In this document: positions 54,505-63,909 of the stretch, in pieces
Layout: every line of letters begins with the position of its first letter
Position numbering within the stretch: the first letter of the stretch is position 1
From: Variovorax paradoxus
GTDB lineage: Bacteria > Pseudomonadota > Gammaproteobacteria > Burkholderiales > Burkholderiaceae_C
Direction: 5' to 3'
Length of the DNA stretch: 64,000 bases
Assembly (NCBI RefSeq): GCF_009498455.1
Contig: NZ_CP045644.1
Location: 496,001 to 560,000 of the forward strand
Program-made: the position numbers and the translations under genes
The notes under the pieces: generated by a model
Seen by the model: the letters and a program-made list of their open reading frames with translations, nothing else
The model's database searches: none
Told to the model about the DNA's origin: nothing

Positions 54505-55053
54505 ATGCACTTCCACCGTCCCTCCTCCGGCCAGCTGGCCGTCGCCACGCTGGCGATGGCCGCCGTGGTGCTCGCGTCCAACATCCTCGTGCAGTTCGCG
54601 ATCAACGACTGGCTCACCTGGGGCGCCTTCACCTACCCGGTGGCCTACCTCGTGAGCGACCTCGTCAACCGGCGCTTCGGCCCCGGCATGGCGCGGCGCG
54701 TGGCGTGGGTCGGCTTCGCGGTGGCCGTGGCGGTGTCGCTGCTGCTCGCACCGGCGCGCATCGCCGCCGCTTCGGGCCTGGCCTTCATCGCCTCGCAGTT
54801 GCTCGACATCCGCGTGTTCGACCGCCTGCGCCGCGGCCTCTGGTGGCGCGCGCCGCTCGTGGCCACGGTGATCGCGGCCGTGCTCGACAGCATCGTCTTC
54901 TGGGGCATCGCCTTCGCAGGCACCGACGGCCCCTGGCTCACGTGGGCGCTCGGCGACCTGGGCGTGAAGCTCGGCGTCGGCGTGCTGATGCTGTTGCCGT
55001 TCCGGTTGCTGATCGGGCGGCAAACCCCTGACCGGGGCACTGCACGCGCATGA
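54505..55053 (+). CDS. VUT-family (YhhQ-like) queuosine-precursor transporter
   Basis: A 182-residue membrane protein with about five to six helices. The TWGAFTYPVAYLVSDLVNRRFG segment is the family signature (YPxxYLxSDxxNE-like). Members import 7-cyano- or 7-deazaguanine-type queuosine precursors. No queuosine genes are nearby. Coupled to the flavoprotein gene. Confidence 0.82.
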   Translation: MHFHRPSSGQLAVATLAMAAVVLASNILVQFAINDWLTWGAFTYPVAYLVSDLVNRRFGPGMARRVAWVGFAVAVAVSLLLAPARIAAASGLAFIASQLLDIRVFDRLRRGLWWRAPLVATVIAAVLDSIVFWGIAFAGTDGPWLTWALGDLGVKLGVGVLMLLPFRLLIGRQTPDRGTARA

Positions 55054-55164
55054 CGATCCGCCCTGACAATACCCGCAGGATGTTCCGGCCGCGCTGACCG
55101 CGCGGGACCGGTTGTTCTTTTTCTTCCTTTTTCCATCCCTCGCGCCCATCGCCGAGCCTTCCGT

Positions 55165-56175
55165 ATGACCGACGCATCCACCGCCGCCCCGAACACGAAC
55201 TCGCGCAACGCACGGCGCCAGCGCCCGGACATGGCCGAGCAGCTCCAGCAGCTGAAGACCGGCGCGGGCAGCACCGACGCAGGCGCTGACGCGTCGGCAG
55301 CGCAGCCTGCTCCCCCGCAGCCACAGCAGCAGCAACAACGCCCGCCGCGGGCGAAGCAGCAGCGCCCGCACGGGCAGCAGCAGCCGCAGCAAGGGCGCAA
55401 GCCGCGCGGCCCGCAGCAACAACAACAGCAACCGGAAGCCCAGCGCGCACCGCGCAAGGTCAACCCGGTGCTCGAGCGCCTGTTCGCGCTGTACCCGCAG
55501 CTCTTCGGCGCGCGCTTCGTGCCGCTCAAGCTCGGCGTGTACGAAGAGCTGATCGCGCGCCATCCCGAAGACTTCAAGGCCGAAGACCTGAAGGTCGCGA
55601 TGGGCCAGCATGCGCGCTCCACGCGCTACCTGGAGAGCGTGGCCGCCGGCCATGCGCGCCATGACCTCGACGGCAACGCGCTCGACCCGGTCGCGCCCGA
55701 GCACGTGCACCACGCCATCCTCGAGCTGCACCGCCGCCGCTCGCACCGCAACCCCGGCGAAGACCTGCGTCCGCAGCTGGTGACGCGCATCGCCAAGGCC
55801 ATCGAAGCCTCGGGCCTCGACCACGAAGCGTATGCCGTGCTGGTGCGCTCGCGCGACGCCAACAACAACGCCATCGTCGACGAAGCCCTGGCCGAACTCG
55901 CCCAGCAGGCCGCCAAGCGCGAAGCCCTGCTGCGTGCCTTCGAAGCCAGCGGCCGCAGCGAACAGGAGTTCGCCGACATGTACGGCATGAAGCCCGCCGA
56001 CGTGACGCGCACGCTGCAGCGCGTGCGCGACGATCAGAAGCGGGCCGCGGCGGCGGCAGAAGCTGCCGCGGCTGCTGCGGCAGCAGCACCAGAACCGGAA
56101 GCGACTGAAGTGCAGGCTGCTGCGCCCGAAGCAGAAGCCGCACCGGCCGCGCCCGCAGCACCCGCCGCAGACTGA
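55165..56175 (+). CDS. ProQ/FinO-domain RNA-binding protein with low-complexity tails
   Basis: A 336-residue RNA chaperone. The N-terminus (about 45-95) is glutamine/proline/arginine-rich with runs of Q; the FinO core is at about 98-200 (VNPVLERLFALYPQLFGARFVPLKLGVYEEL, YLESVAAGHARHDLDG); the C-terminus ends in poly-alanine with glutamate. ProQ proteins stabilise and pair small RNAs. Monocistronic, with a strong terminator after it. Confidence 0.9.
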   Translation: MTDASTAAPNTNSRNARRQRPDMAEQLQQLKTGAGSTDAGADASAAQPAPPQPQQQQQRPPRAKQQRPHGQQQPQQGRKPRGPQQQQQQPEAQRAPRKVNPVLERLFALYPQLFGARFVPLKLGVYEELIARHPEDFKAEDLKVAMGQHARSTRYLESVAAGHARHDLDGNALDPVAPEHVHHAILELHRRRSHRNPGEDLRPQLVTRIAKAIEASGLDHEAYAVLVRSRDANNNAIVDEALAELAQQAAKREALLRAFEASGRSEQEFADMYGMKPADVTRTLQRVRDDQKRAAAAAEAAAAAAAAAPEPEATEVQAAAPEAEAAPAAPAAPAAD

Positions 56176-56196
56176 CGCCACGCGCCAGTCCCAACG

Positions 56197-56230
56197 AAAA
56201 AAGCCGCCACATCACTGTGGCGGCTTTTTT
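56197..56230. terminator. Bidirectional Rho-independent terminator
   Basis: AAAAAAGCCGCCAC, a short loop and GTGGCGGCTTTTTT form a perfect stem with A and T runs on either side. It lies between the convergent proQ-like and htpX genes and can serve both. Confidence 0.93.
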
Positions 56231-56265
56231 CATGGCGACGGCGCTGGCCGTCCCTGGCAGTTGGC

Positions 56266-57138
56266 TCAGCGCGCGTTCTGCAGCGCAGCAATGCGCTCTT
56301 CGATCGGCGGATGCGTGGCAAACAGCTTGCCCATCGCGCCCGTGATGCCCATGGCTTCGACCGCCTTCGGCAGTTCACCGGCCGGCAGGCCGCCCAGGCG
56401 GGCGAGTGCGTTCATCATCGGCTGGCGGTTGCCCATGAGGGCGGCGGCGCCGGCGTCGGCGCGGAACTCACGCTGGCGCGAGAACCAGGCCACCACGATC
56501 GCGGCGGCAAAACCGAGCACGATGTCCAGCACGATGGTGCTCACGTAGTAGCCGATGCCGGGGCCCGACGAGCGGTCGTCGCCGCGGCGAAGGAAGCTGT
56601 CGACCGCGTAGCCGATCACGCGCGAGAGGAACACGACAAAGGTGTTCATCACGCCCTGGATCAGCGTCATCGTGACCATGTCGCCGTTGGCGATGTGCGC
56701 GACTTCGTGGCCGATGACGGCCTCGACCTCTTCGCGCGTCATGCCCTGCAGCAGGCCGGTGGACACGGCCACGAGCGACGAGTTCTTGAACGCGCCGGTG
56801 GCGAAGGCATTGGGCTCGCCTTCGAAGATGCCGACCTCGGGCATGCCGATGCCGGCCTTGTCAGCGAACTTGCGCACGGTGCCGACGATCCAGGCCTCGT
56901 CGGGCGACTGGGGGTTGTCGATCATGCGCAGGCCGGCCGTCCACTTGGCCATGGGCTTGCTGATGAGCAGCGAGATGATCGCGCCGCCGAAGCCCATGAT
57001 CAGCGCAAAGCCGAGCAGCGCCGTGAGGTTGAGGCCGTTGGCCGTGAGGAAGCGATTGACGCCGAGCAGGCTGGCGACCACGCCGAGCACCGCGACGACC
57101 ATCACGTTGGTCAGGACAAACAGAAGGATACGTTTCAA
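56266..57138 (-). CDS. htpX: Membrane zinc protease HtpX
   Basis: A 290-residue inner-membrane endopeptidase that degrades damaged membrane proteins. The zinc site HEVAH is at 144-148 and a downstream glutamate lies in the REFRAD segment. Four hydrophobic helices (about 5-24, 38-58, 158-176 and 195-215). It starts with TTG at 57138 behind GGAG, and a heat-shock-type promoter lies upstream. Confidence 0.94.
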   Translation of the reverse strand: MKRILLFVLTNVMVVAVLGVVASLLGVNRFLTANGLNLTALLGFALIMGFGGAIISLLISKPMAKWTAGLRMIDNPQSPDEAWIVGTVRKFADKAGIGMPEVGIFEGEPNAFATGAFKNSSLVAVSTGLLQGMTREEVEAVIGHEVAHIANGDMVTMTLIQGVMNTFVVFLSRVIGYAVDSFLRRGDDRSSGPGIGYYVSTIVLDIVLGFAAAIVVAWFSRQREFRADAGAAALMGNRQPMMNALARLGGLPAGELPKAVEAMGITGAMGKLFATHPPIEERIAALQNAR

Positions 57139-57168
57139 GTTGAATTCTCCGTGGGGAAATCTGCCACC

Positions 57169-57197
57169 TAGATAAGGGCCCCGGGGCCCTCTTCAAG
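57169..57197 (-). promoter_or_regulatory. Candidate sigma32 (heat-shock) promoter of htpX
   Basis: On the minus strand CTTGAA (57192-57197) is a perfect sigma32 -35 core and CCTTATCTA (57169-57177) matches seven of nine -10 positions, with a 14-base spacer. The start codon is about 30 bases downstream of the -10 element. htpX is heat-shock controlled in E. coli. Confidence 0.55.
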
Positions 57198-57296
57198 CCG
57201 CGCGCGGCGGGGAGGCCCTCGGTGTTGCATCCGGTGGAGCCATGATAGGAGCAAAAGTTCTGGCGCCCCGATATTCCCCGCCGGAGTCAAGGCCTG

Positions 57297-59618
57297 TCAG
57301 AAAAGGCCGCTGGTGCCCGGCGCCGGGCGGGTGGCGATGTCGGCGTCGAGCCGGGCGCGGCGGCGACTGCTCTGCGTCCAGCGCAGCGCGAACAGCAGGC
57401 CGTTGACCAGCACCAGCCCCACGGCGAACAGCCACCACAGCACGTGCGCGCCCGCCGCGGTCATGCGCGAAGCATCGAGGCTCGGGTCGATGCGCACCCA
57501 CGGCGTGCCGGCGGCGTCCTTGCCGCTGGCGGTGACGAGGCCTTCGAGGGTGAAGGGCTTCAGGCCTTCCGCCGTGGCGTTGCGCTGCAGGCGGGCCCAG
57601 CGGCCGAGGAGGGAACTGTCGGTGTCGCTGTCGTCTTCGGCGACGTCGGCCGCGCCCGCGGTCGCGCCCGGCACATCGTCGTTGCCTTCGCCGGGCTGCT
57701 GCACCGGCGCGTTGTCGATGCGCATGGAAGACGCCAGCAGCACGCCGCCCTGCGCGGGCACGATGGCAGGACGCGCGGCCTCGATCTTCGCGGCCACCAC
57801 GCTGTCGACCGCTTGTGCCAGCGCACGCTGCACGGACGCCAGCTGCTGGCGGGACAGGATGAGGTCGGCGTTCTCCTGGCCTGCTGCTGCGCTCGTGGCC
57901 AGTGCCTGCCAGGTGTTCACCGGCGTCTCGACGCCGTCCTTGTCGACCGTGGCGTCGATGGCGCGCACGAGCTCGCGCTGCAGGCGCTCGCAGGCGGCGG
58001 GCGACAGGCCGGCGGCGTCCTTGCAGGCGGCGTCGATCATCGCCACCGCGCGGTCGAAGCCGCGCACGGTCAGCGGCACGCTCTCGCGCGCACGGTAGGC
58101 CGCGAGCGGGTCGGAGGCCTGGCCGCCCATCTGCTGCATGCGCAGCATCGCGATCAGGCTGGCCATCGCGTGGTTCTCAGTCGTGCGAAGGAAGCCGGGC
58201 TCGGCGAGCGCCAGCACGCCCGGCGGGATGTCGAGCGCGGGGACGACGGGTGCGGTGCCGTTCCAGCGCACGGACGTGCAATCGATGACCGGCACGCCGC
58301 GGGTGGTGTGTTCTTCGGCACGGCCGTTCATGTCGATCTCGCACCGGCCCTGGCCTTCCATGCGCGCGCGGCTGCCCCAATGAGGCGGCTTGTCGGCGAA
58401 CTGTGCGGCATCGCCATAAGCGGCCGTGGCGCGGCCGTTCGTGAGCCATTGCGCGGCGAGCGCAGCCTCGCCGCGCGGGTCGGGTGCCGACAGCACGACC
58501 GCGCCGATGGCGAGCAGGCCGATGACCAGATGCAGCAGGTGCCGGCCCCAGTACGCGGGTCGGAAACGCCGCCATTCGTCGGCCACCGCCCACTTGTCGC
58601 CGAAGCTCACGGCGCTGAAGTCGCTGGTGCGCAGCTCGGCTTCGATCACCTCGCCGTAAGGGACCGACGCCGTCGTGCGCCAATGCGAAGGCAGCACCAG
58701 GCTCAGCTTGTCGCCGATGAACAGCCCCACGTTCTGGACCGACGCGTTGCCGGCGTTGACCACCGCGATCTGGTTGAGCATGCCGCGCACGCGATTCACC
58801 GGCTGCGGTTGCCGCACAGGCGCCGTCGCCGGCGGGGTGCGCACGAACAGCCACGCGGCCCACAGCCCCGCGAGCCCGCCTGCGCCCATCAGGTAGACGC
58901 TTACCGCCTGCGTGGCGTCCCAAGTGGCGACCCACAACAGCACGAAGGCAAGCAGCCAGGCGAAGGCCGAGGCCCAGCCGCCGCGCCCCATGCGGCTTGC
59001 GACCTCTTCGGGCGTTTCGGTGCGCTGGCTCAGGATGTCGACCTCGCCGCGCTGGTAGCGCGCATTCGGGTCGATCGCAACGGATGCGGCCACCGCGTCG
59101 GGCAGGGTCGCGACGGGGTCGGCTGCGGCGTCATCGAGCGACGGCAGCGCGCCGATCTCGCCGCGCTTCCATTGCTGGTCCTGCGCCTGCTGGCGCTGTG
59201 CGCGCTGCCGGCCTTCGAGCAGATCGAAGCCGTTCAGACGGATCACGACGGCGCACTTTCCGGCCAGCACCACCAGCGCCTGGTTGTGCGGCTCGATGTA
59301 GTCGATGGCGTCGTAGGGCAGCAGCACATCGACGTCGCCGATGGTGTCGTGCTCGGTCGACGAGCCCTGCGTCGACAGGCCGTGGCGCAGGAACGCACCG
59401 CTGAGTTCACGCACGTTGTCGTCGACCGTGAGCTTCTGCCCCATGAGAAAGGGTTGCAGCGCCGATTTTTCTTCGTCTGTGATGCGGCGCAGCACGGGCG
59501 CGTCGCGGAAGTCTTTCAGGGCACTCCGGTTGTCGGAGCGGCGCGACATGTAGACGATGAAGCTGTAGATCCCGTAAAGAATCAGCCCGACCTTGAGCAC
59601 GATGATGATGGTGTCCAT
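57297..59618 (-). CDS. IgaA/UmoB-like membrane protein
   Basis: A 773-residue protein with the IgaA topology: one N-terminal helix (5-25), a cytoplasmic part (30-215), a helical pair (about 220-265), a second cytoplasmic part, a fourth helix (about 375-395), a large exported region and a last helix (about 730-750). RITDEEKSALQPF resembles the enterobacterial IgaA start. IgaA restrains the Rcs envelope-stress relay; no rcs genes are visible here, so the role may differ. ATG at 59618 is chosen; the frame is open further. Confidence 0.65.
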   Translation of the reverse strand: MDTIIIVLKVGLILYGIYSFIVYMSRRSDNRSALKDFRDAPVLRRITDEEKSALQPFLMGQKLTVDDNVRELSGAFLRHGLSTQGSSTEHDTIGDVDVLLPYDAIDYIEPHNQALVVLAGKCAVVIRLNGFDLLEGRQRAQRQQAQDQQWKRGEIGALPSLDDAAADPVATLPDAVAASVAIDPNARYQRGEVDILSQRTETPEEVASRMGRGGWASAFAWLLAFVLLWVATWDATQAVSVYLMGAGGLAGLWAAWLFVRTPPATAPVRQPQPVNRVRGMLNQIAVVNAGNASVQNVGLFIGDKLSLVLPSHWRTTASVPYGEVIEAELRTSDFSAVSFGDKWAVADEWRRFRPAYWGRHLLHLVIGLLAIGAVVLSAPDPRGEAALAAQWLTNGRATAAYGDAAQFADKPPHWGSRARMEGQGRCEIDMNGRAEEHTTRGVPVIDCTSVRWNGTAPVVPALDIPPGVLALAEPGFLRTTENHAMASLIAMLRMQQMGGQASDPLAAYRARESVPLTVRGFDRAVAMIDAACKDAAGLSPAACERLQRELVRAIDATVDKDGVETPVNTWQALATSAAAGQENADLILSRQQLASVQRALAQAVDSVVAAKIEAARPAIVPAQGGVLLASSMRIDNAPVQQPGEGNDDVPGATAGAADVAEDDSDTDSSLLGRWARLQRNATAEGLKPFTLEGLVTASGKDAAGTPWVRIDPSLDASRMTAAGAHVLWWLFAVGLVLVNGLLFALRWTQSSRRRARLDADIATRPAPGTSGLF

Positions 59619-59710
59619 CTTTTTGGCCTCTCCCTTGGCATATGACGTATGACGCACGCGTGGCGTGCGATGCGCGCGCTTGGCAAAGGCCCCTCCCGGG
59701 CCCGTGAACG

Positions 59711-60508
59711 CTAGCGCGACTTCAGCTCTGACAACGCGCCCGGCAAGGGTCGAAAGACCTGCGGGTCGGCATAGAACGAAGCCGATGTATTTTCGACGCA
59801 CCAGCCGGGCACGCCGAGCACCGGAATAGGAACGAAAGGCTTCGCTTCGAGCTGTTTCGCATCGATATTTCTCGCCATCGCCGCATCGTCGAAGGCGGTG
59901 GAGCCCGTCGCACGGTGCGTCAGCAGCACATGCGCGGTGATCGGCTTGCGCGGCGTCACCAGCTTTTCGAGCAACGCATGGCCGAAGAGCAGCAGGCGCG
60001 CCTCGTGCCACAGGCTGCGCTGCGTGACGAACAGCGTCTGCCAGTCGCGTGCGATCAGCGCGTCCCACAGCGCAGGCGGCGCGTCGAGCACCGCACCGTT
60101 CTCGTCGAAGAGCGTGAGCGCATCGCGCAGCGGCCCGCGCGTGGCGCCGACGCCGGCGCGTGCGATTTCGGCGGCCTGCAGTTCGTTGAGCCGGCGCTTG
60201 GTTTCGGGAAAGGCCAGCCAGACGAGGCCGTTGAAGAAGTCGTGCAGGTTGTCGCGCGTGGGCACGGTGCGCGTGCGGAAGATGTGGGCCTCGTAGGCCT
60301 GGCCTTCGGGCAATGCATCTTGCGTGACGAAGCCGGGCACGGCGGGTGGCTTGGCCGCCTGCAGCGCGGCGGCGACGGTGCCGCCCTGCGCGACAGCCTG
60401 CGCCACGGCTTCGCCGGGGTCGCGGTACGGAGCCAGCCAGGGTGCTGCCCACGCGATGGCCGCGACCGCCGGCAGGGCCGGACTCAAGGCGCGGGCGCCC
60501 CCGTCCAT
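59711..60508 (-). CDS. DUF3025 family protein
   Basis: A 265-residue protein. NLHDFFNGLVWLAFPETKRRLNELQAAEIAR is the DUF3025 hallmark; LFGHALLEKLVTPRKPITAHVLL and the final PVLGVPGWCVENTSASFYADPQVFRP are also typical. No clear signal peptide; the first 25 residues are hydrophobic and alanine-rich. Function unknown. The start overlaps the end of the NYN gene by 25 bases. Confidence 0.82.
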   Translation of the reverse strand: MDGGARALSPALPAVAAIAWAAPWLAPYRDPGEAVAQAVAQGGTVAAALQAAKPPAVPGFVTQDALPEGQAYEAHIFRTRTVPTRDNLHDFFNGLVWLAFPETKRRLNELQAAEIARAGVGATRGPLRDALTLFDENGAVLDAPPALWDALIARDWQTLFVTQRSLWHEARLLLFGHALLEKLVTPRKPITAHVLLTHRATGSTAFDDAAMARNIDAKQLEAKPFVPIPVLGVPGWCVENTSASFYADPQVFRPLPGALSELKSR

Positions 60509-61308
60509 CGGATGCGGTCGGGGTGTTGCATCACCGCGAACTCGGCGGTGAGCTTGTCGAACAGCTTGAGCGAGCTGCCGCTCTTACTGAGCAGGCCGGC
60601 GGTGCGCAGGGCCTTGGCCACGTCGTTGAGCGGCACGTCGGTGCCGCGGCGCAGCGCAGGCATGGCCTGCAGGATGAACTCGGCCGCCTCGGAGATTTCC
60701 GGCTGCTTCGGCGGTGGGGGCGGCGCGGCGGGCTTGGCTGTCTTTGCCGCCGTCTTGCGCGCGGTCTTGGCGGCGGCCTTCTTCGCGGGCGCGGTCTTGG
60801 CGGCCGGCGTCTTCTTCGCTGCGGCTGTCGTCTTCCTGGCCGGCGCGGTGCGCACGGCCGGCTTCACGCCGTGGTGCGGAATGTCGATGAAGCTGTCGTA
60901 GACGCCGACGGTCTCTTCGCCGGTCTTGCCCTGCTGGCCGATGCCGCAGACGCGGCAGCCTTTTTCGCGCAGCCGGATGACGAGCGGCGCAAAGTCGGAA
61001 TCGGACGACACCAGCACCACCACGTCGGGGCGCTCGGCGATCACGAGGTCGATGGCGTCGACGGCCAGCGCGATGTCGGTGCTGTTCTTGCCGGCCGACA
61101 GGTTCACCATCGGCCGCACCGACAGCCGCTTGAACAGCGCCTGCCGATTCACGGCCATCTCGGCGTTGCAATAGGCACGGCGCACGTGGATGGCGCCGAA
61201 GTCTTCCATCGTGCGCTGCACAGCCTGCTCGATCACGTCGGCCGAGACGTTGTCGGCGTCGATCAGCAACATGATGCGCAGCGACGACAGGGGCGTGACC
61301 GGCGTCAT
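60484..61308 (-). CDS. NYN-domain protein with histone-like linker
   Basis: A 274-residue protein. The NYN/PIN-like nuclease domain (10-150) has acidic residues in MLLIDADN (D17, D19) and [21 protein letters not shown] follows. A lysine/alanine/proline linker (about 160-205) resembles histone H1 tails. The C-terminal 65 residues look like an OST-HTH/LOTUS-type winged helix ([18 protein letters not shown]). Probably an RNA-processing enzyme. Start overlaps the pyrC stop as ATGA. Confidence 0.83.
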   Translation of the reverse strand: MTPVTPLSSLRIMLLIDADNVSADVIEQAVQRTMEDFGAIHVRRAYCNAEMAVNRQALFKRLSVRPMVNLSAGKNSTDIALAVDAIDLVIAERPDVVVLVSSDSDFAPLVIRLREKGCRVCGIGQQGKTGEETVGVYDSFIDIPHHGVKPAVRTAPARKTTAAAKKTPAAKTAPAKKAAAKTARKTAAKTAKPAAPPPPPKQPEISEAAEFILQAMPALRRGTDVPLNDVAKALRTAGLLSKSGSSLKLFDKLTAEFAVMQHPDRIRWTGAPAP

Positions 61309-62336
61309 GCGAGCTTCCAGTTCACCGTCTCGCCGCCGCGCAGCGGCTTGAGCGTGGCTTCGCCGTAGGGCACGGTCTCGGGCAGCGTCCAGGTTTCGCG
61401 CTTGAGCGTGATGGTGTCGGTGTGGCGCGGCAGGTCGTAGAAGTCGGGGCCGTGGAAGCTGGCGAAGCCTTCGAGCTTGTCGAGTGCGTTCACGCTGTCG
61501 AAGGCCTCGGCGTAGAGCTCGATGGCGGTGAGCGCGGTGTAGCAGCCGGCGCAGCCGAGCGCGTGCTCCTTCAGGTGCGCGGGGTGCGGCGCGCTGTCGG
61601 TGCCCAGGAAGAAGCGGTCGCTGCCGCTGGTGGCCGCCTCGACCAGCGCGACGCGGTGCGTCTCGCGCTTGAGCACGGGCAGGCAGTAGTAGTGCGGGCG
61701 GATGCCGCCGGTGAAGATGGCGTTGCGGTTGTAGAGCAAGTGGTGCGCGGTGATGGTGGCTGCGGTGAAGCGGCCGGCATCGCGCACGTAATGCGCGCCC
61801 TCTTTCGTGGTCAGGTGTTCGAACACCACCTTCAGTTCGGGGAAGTCGCGGCGCAGCGGAATCATCACGCGGTCGACAAACACGGCTTCGCGGTCGAACA
61901 GGTCGATGGCCGGGTCGGTCACTTCGCCGTGCACCAGCAGCAGCAGGCCGTGCTTCTGCATCGCTTCGAGCGTCTTGTAGGTCTTGCGGATGTCGGTCAC
62001 GCCGGCATCGCTGTTGGTGGTGGCGCCGGCCGGGTAGAGCTTGAGCGCGCGCACGCCGGCTTCGGCGGCGAGCGCGATTTCTTCGGGCGGCAGCTTGTCG
62101 GTCAGGTAGAGCGACATCACGGGCTCGAAGGACGTGCCCGCGGGCACGGCGGCGCGGATGCGGTCGCGGTAGGCCACGGCCTGTGCGGCGGTGGTCACGG
62201 GCGGACGCAGGTTCGGCATGATCAGCGCGCGGCCGAACTGGCGGGCGCTGTGGGGCACGACGGCTTCGAGGGCGGCGCCATCGCGCACGTGCAGGTGCCA
62301 GTCGTCTGGGCGGGTGATCGTGAGGGTGTCTGTCAT
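61305..62336 (-). CDS. pyrC: Dihydroorotase
   Basis: Zinc enzyme of pyrimidine synthesis, 343 residues, the class II length. Metal ligands H14 and H16 (WHLHVRDG), the carbamylated lysine in [10 protein letters not shown] (about K101) and HGEV, EHLTTK and GTDSAPH motifs are present. Coupled to the NYN gene by overlap; 35 bases after the sigma factor gene. Confidence 0.96.
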   Translation of the reverse strand: MTDTLTITRPDDWHLHVRDGAALEAVVPHSARQFGRALIMPNLRPPVTTAAQAVAYRDRIRAAVPAGTSFEPVMSLYLTDKLPPEEIALAAEAGVRALKLYPAGATTNSDAGVTDIRKTYKTLEAMQKHGLLLLVHGEVTDPAIDLFDREAVFVDRVMIPLRRDFPELKVVFEHLTTKEGAHYVRDAGRFTAATITAHHLLYNRNAIFTGGIRPHYYCLPVLKRETHRVALVEAATSGSDRFFLGTDSAPHPAHLKEHALGCAGCYTALTAIELYAEAFDSVNALDKLEGFASFHGPDFYDLPRHTDTITLKRETWTLPETVPYGEATLKPLRGGETVNWKLA

Positions 62337-62371
62337 GGCCCGCAATTGTCGCATCGCCCCCCGCGGCAGAC

Positions 62372-62893
62372 CTACCCCAGCAGGTACTCGCGCACCAGCA
62401 GGCGCGCCCGGTGCAGCCGGCTCTTGACGGCACCCGGCGGCTCGTTGAAGCGCTCGGCGATCTCGGCGATGGTGAGTTCCTCGAAGTCGCGCAGCAGCAC
62501 AACCTCGCGGTAGTGCGCCGGCAGCGATTCGAGCGCGTTGGCCAGGTCGATGCGCAGCGCGTCGTCGCTGCGGGCCGCGAGCTGGCGTTCGACCACGTCG
62601 TCGTCGAGCGCATCGTGCCGGAACATGGCGCGCTGCAGGCGCAGGCATTCGCGCCGGATGACGGTGAACAGCCACGACGAGAACGCCGCGGCCGCCTGCA
62701 GCCCGCGCACCCGGCGTGCGACCACCAGCAGCGACTCCTGCACGGCGTCGTCCACGTCGCTGGCCTGGCAGTGCCGGCGGGCGTAGCGGCGCGCGTCGGT
62801 CTGGCAGGCCGCGAGCAGGCCCTCGATGGCGACGGGGTCGCCGGTCTGCGCGGCCAGGATCAGGCAGGTGCGGTCGATGGTGGCGGCAGCCAT
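62372..62893 (-). CDS. ECF-type RNA polymerase sigma factor
   Basis: A 173-residue sigma-70 family factor with region 2 ([23 protein letters not shown], about 42-64) and region 4 ([41 protein letters not shown], about 125-165). No anti-sigma factor lies next to it. It follows the DUF2892 gene by 3 bases and precedes pyrC. Control could be transcriptional or through a remote anti-sigma factor. Confidence 0.92.
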   Translation of the reverse strand: MAAATIDRTCLILAAQTGDPVAIEGLLAACQTDARRYARRHCQASDVDDAVQESLLVVARRVRGLQAAAAFSSWLFTVIRRECLRLQRAMFRHDALDDDVVERQLAARSDDALRIDLANALESLPAHYREVVLLRDFEELTIAEIAERFNEPPGAVKSRLHRARLLVREYLLG

Positions 62894-62896
62894 GGG

Positions 62897-63109
62897 TCAG
62901 CGTCCTTCTTGGTCGAGCTTGCGCCCGAGCATGGCGCACATCGGGCAGAAGCCGACCAGCCCCGTGAGGGCCAGCATCGCGCCCATGAGGCCGACCGCGA
63001 CGGCCAGGGCGTCCGCCGGCCAGTTCATGGCGGCGAAGGCGAGGCCGACGAGGCCCATGGCGATGCGAAGGGCGCGTTCCCAGCCGGGGACATTCTTGAC
63101 GTAGAGCAT
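62897..63109 (-). CDS. DUF2892 small inner-membrane protein
   Basis: A 70-residue protein with two helices (about 15-30 and 38-55), the start [16 protein letters not shown] and a CPMC pair after the second helix, as in DUF2892 proteins often linked to sulfur-handling genes. ATG at 63109. Coupled to the ECF sigma gene. Confidence 0.88.
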   Translation of the reverse strand: MLYVKNVPGWERALRIAMGLVGLAFAAMNWPADALAVAVGLMGAMLALTGLVGFCPMCAMLGRKLDQEGR

Positions 63110-63281
63110 GGTGGTTTCCTTCGATCCGTGACGTGTGAGTGCAGGGGAACAGAACGCCCCTCCCGCATGGAAAGAGGCGGCCACCCGCCGAAACGGTTCG
63201 CGGAACGTCAGGATTTTTTCATGCCGTCGCGGCGACGCCCATCCGCGCAGCCCGCCGGCAGACCTTGGTAGGCTCGCTCCC

Positions 63282-63620
63282 ATGACCGCGCCCGCCCCGA
63301 CCGCCCAGCCCATTGCCACCGAACTCGCCGACGGCGGCCTCGCGGCCCTGTTCACCGCGCCCGGCGGCGCGCCGGCCTTCGCGGTGCGCTGGCAGGGCGC
63401 CGTGCACGGTTACCTGAATCAATGTCCGCACGCCGGCGGCCCGCTCGACTTCGAAGGCCAGATCCTCGAAAGCTCGGGCCGCTACCTGATGTGCGCGCGG
63501 CACGGCGCCATCTTCGAGCCCGACACCGGGCGCTGCGTGGGCGGCCCCTGCCGCGGCGCGCGCCTCACGCCGCTGGCGTTGCGCGAAGCGGCGGACGGCA
63601 GCGTGTGGCTGGCCGACTGA
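63282..63620 (+). CDS. Small Rieske [2Fe-2S] protein
   Basis: A 112-residue soluble ferredoxin-type Rieske protein. The cluster ligands are C48-x-H50 (NQCPHAGG) and C71-x-x-H74 (LMCARHG). The ATG at 63282 gives the domain with a short N-terminus; the frame continues upstream without similarity. It may serve as an electron carrier; no oxygenase is adjacent. Confidence 0.9.
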   Translation: MTAPAPTAQPIATELADGGLAALFTAPGGAPAFAVRWQGAVHGYLNQCPHAGGPLDFEGQILESSGRYLMCARHGAIFEPDTGRCVGGPCRGARLTPLALREAADGSVWLAD

Positions 63621-63666
63621 AGGCTTCGACCGCTACAGTCGCGACCTCTTCTTTCCGCCCTGCCCC

Positions 63667-63909
63667 ATGCGCCGATTCGCTGCTTTCTCCGTCCTCGTTG
63701 CGGTCCTGCTCGTCGTCGCGGGCTGCGTCTCGCGGCCCGCGCCGCGCGTCACCTTCCTGGCCGACGGCGTGTTCAAGTCGCCCACCGCGCTGGACGCCGA
63801 GAACTACTGCCGCAACTTCGGCGCGCCGATGCGCTTTTTGAGCAGCACGCTGTCGGAAGTGGCGGCAGAGGGCGTGCCGGCCGGGGAAGTCGTCTACCGC
63901 TGCGACTGA
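63667..63909 (+). CDS. Small uncharacterised lipoprotein
   Basis: An 80-residue protein with a lipoprotein signal ending VAGC (Cys20). The mature 60 residues contain two further cysteines (ENYCRNFG and the C-terminal YRCD) that could pair. Family not recognised. The remaining sequence to 64000 holds nothing identified. Confidence 0.7.
   Translation: MRRFAAFSVLVAVLLVVAGCVSRPAPRVTFLADGVFKSPTALDAENYCRNFGAPMRFLSSTLSEVAAEGVPAGEVVYRCD

Noticed and set aside
55305..55440. Tandem CAG/CAA-rich stretch as a DNA repeat
   Set aside because: It is in-frame coding for the poly-glutamine region of the ProQ-like protein.
59619..60452. N-terminal extension of the IgaA-like frame
   Set aside because: It overlaps the DUF3025 gene in another frame and precedes a good ATG at 59618 with a membrane helix.
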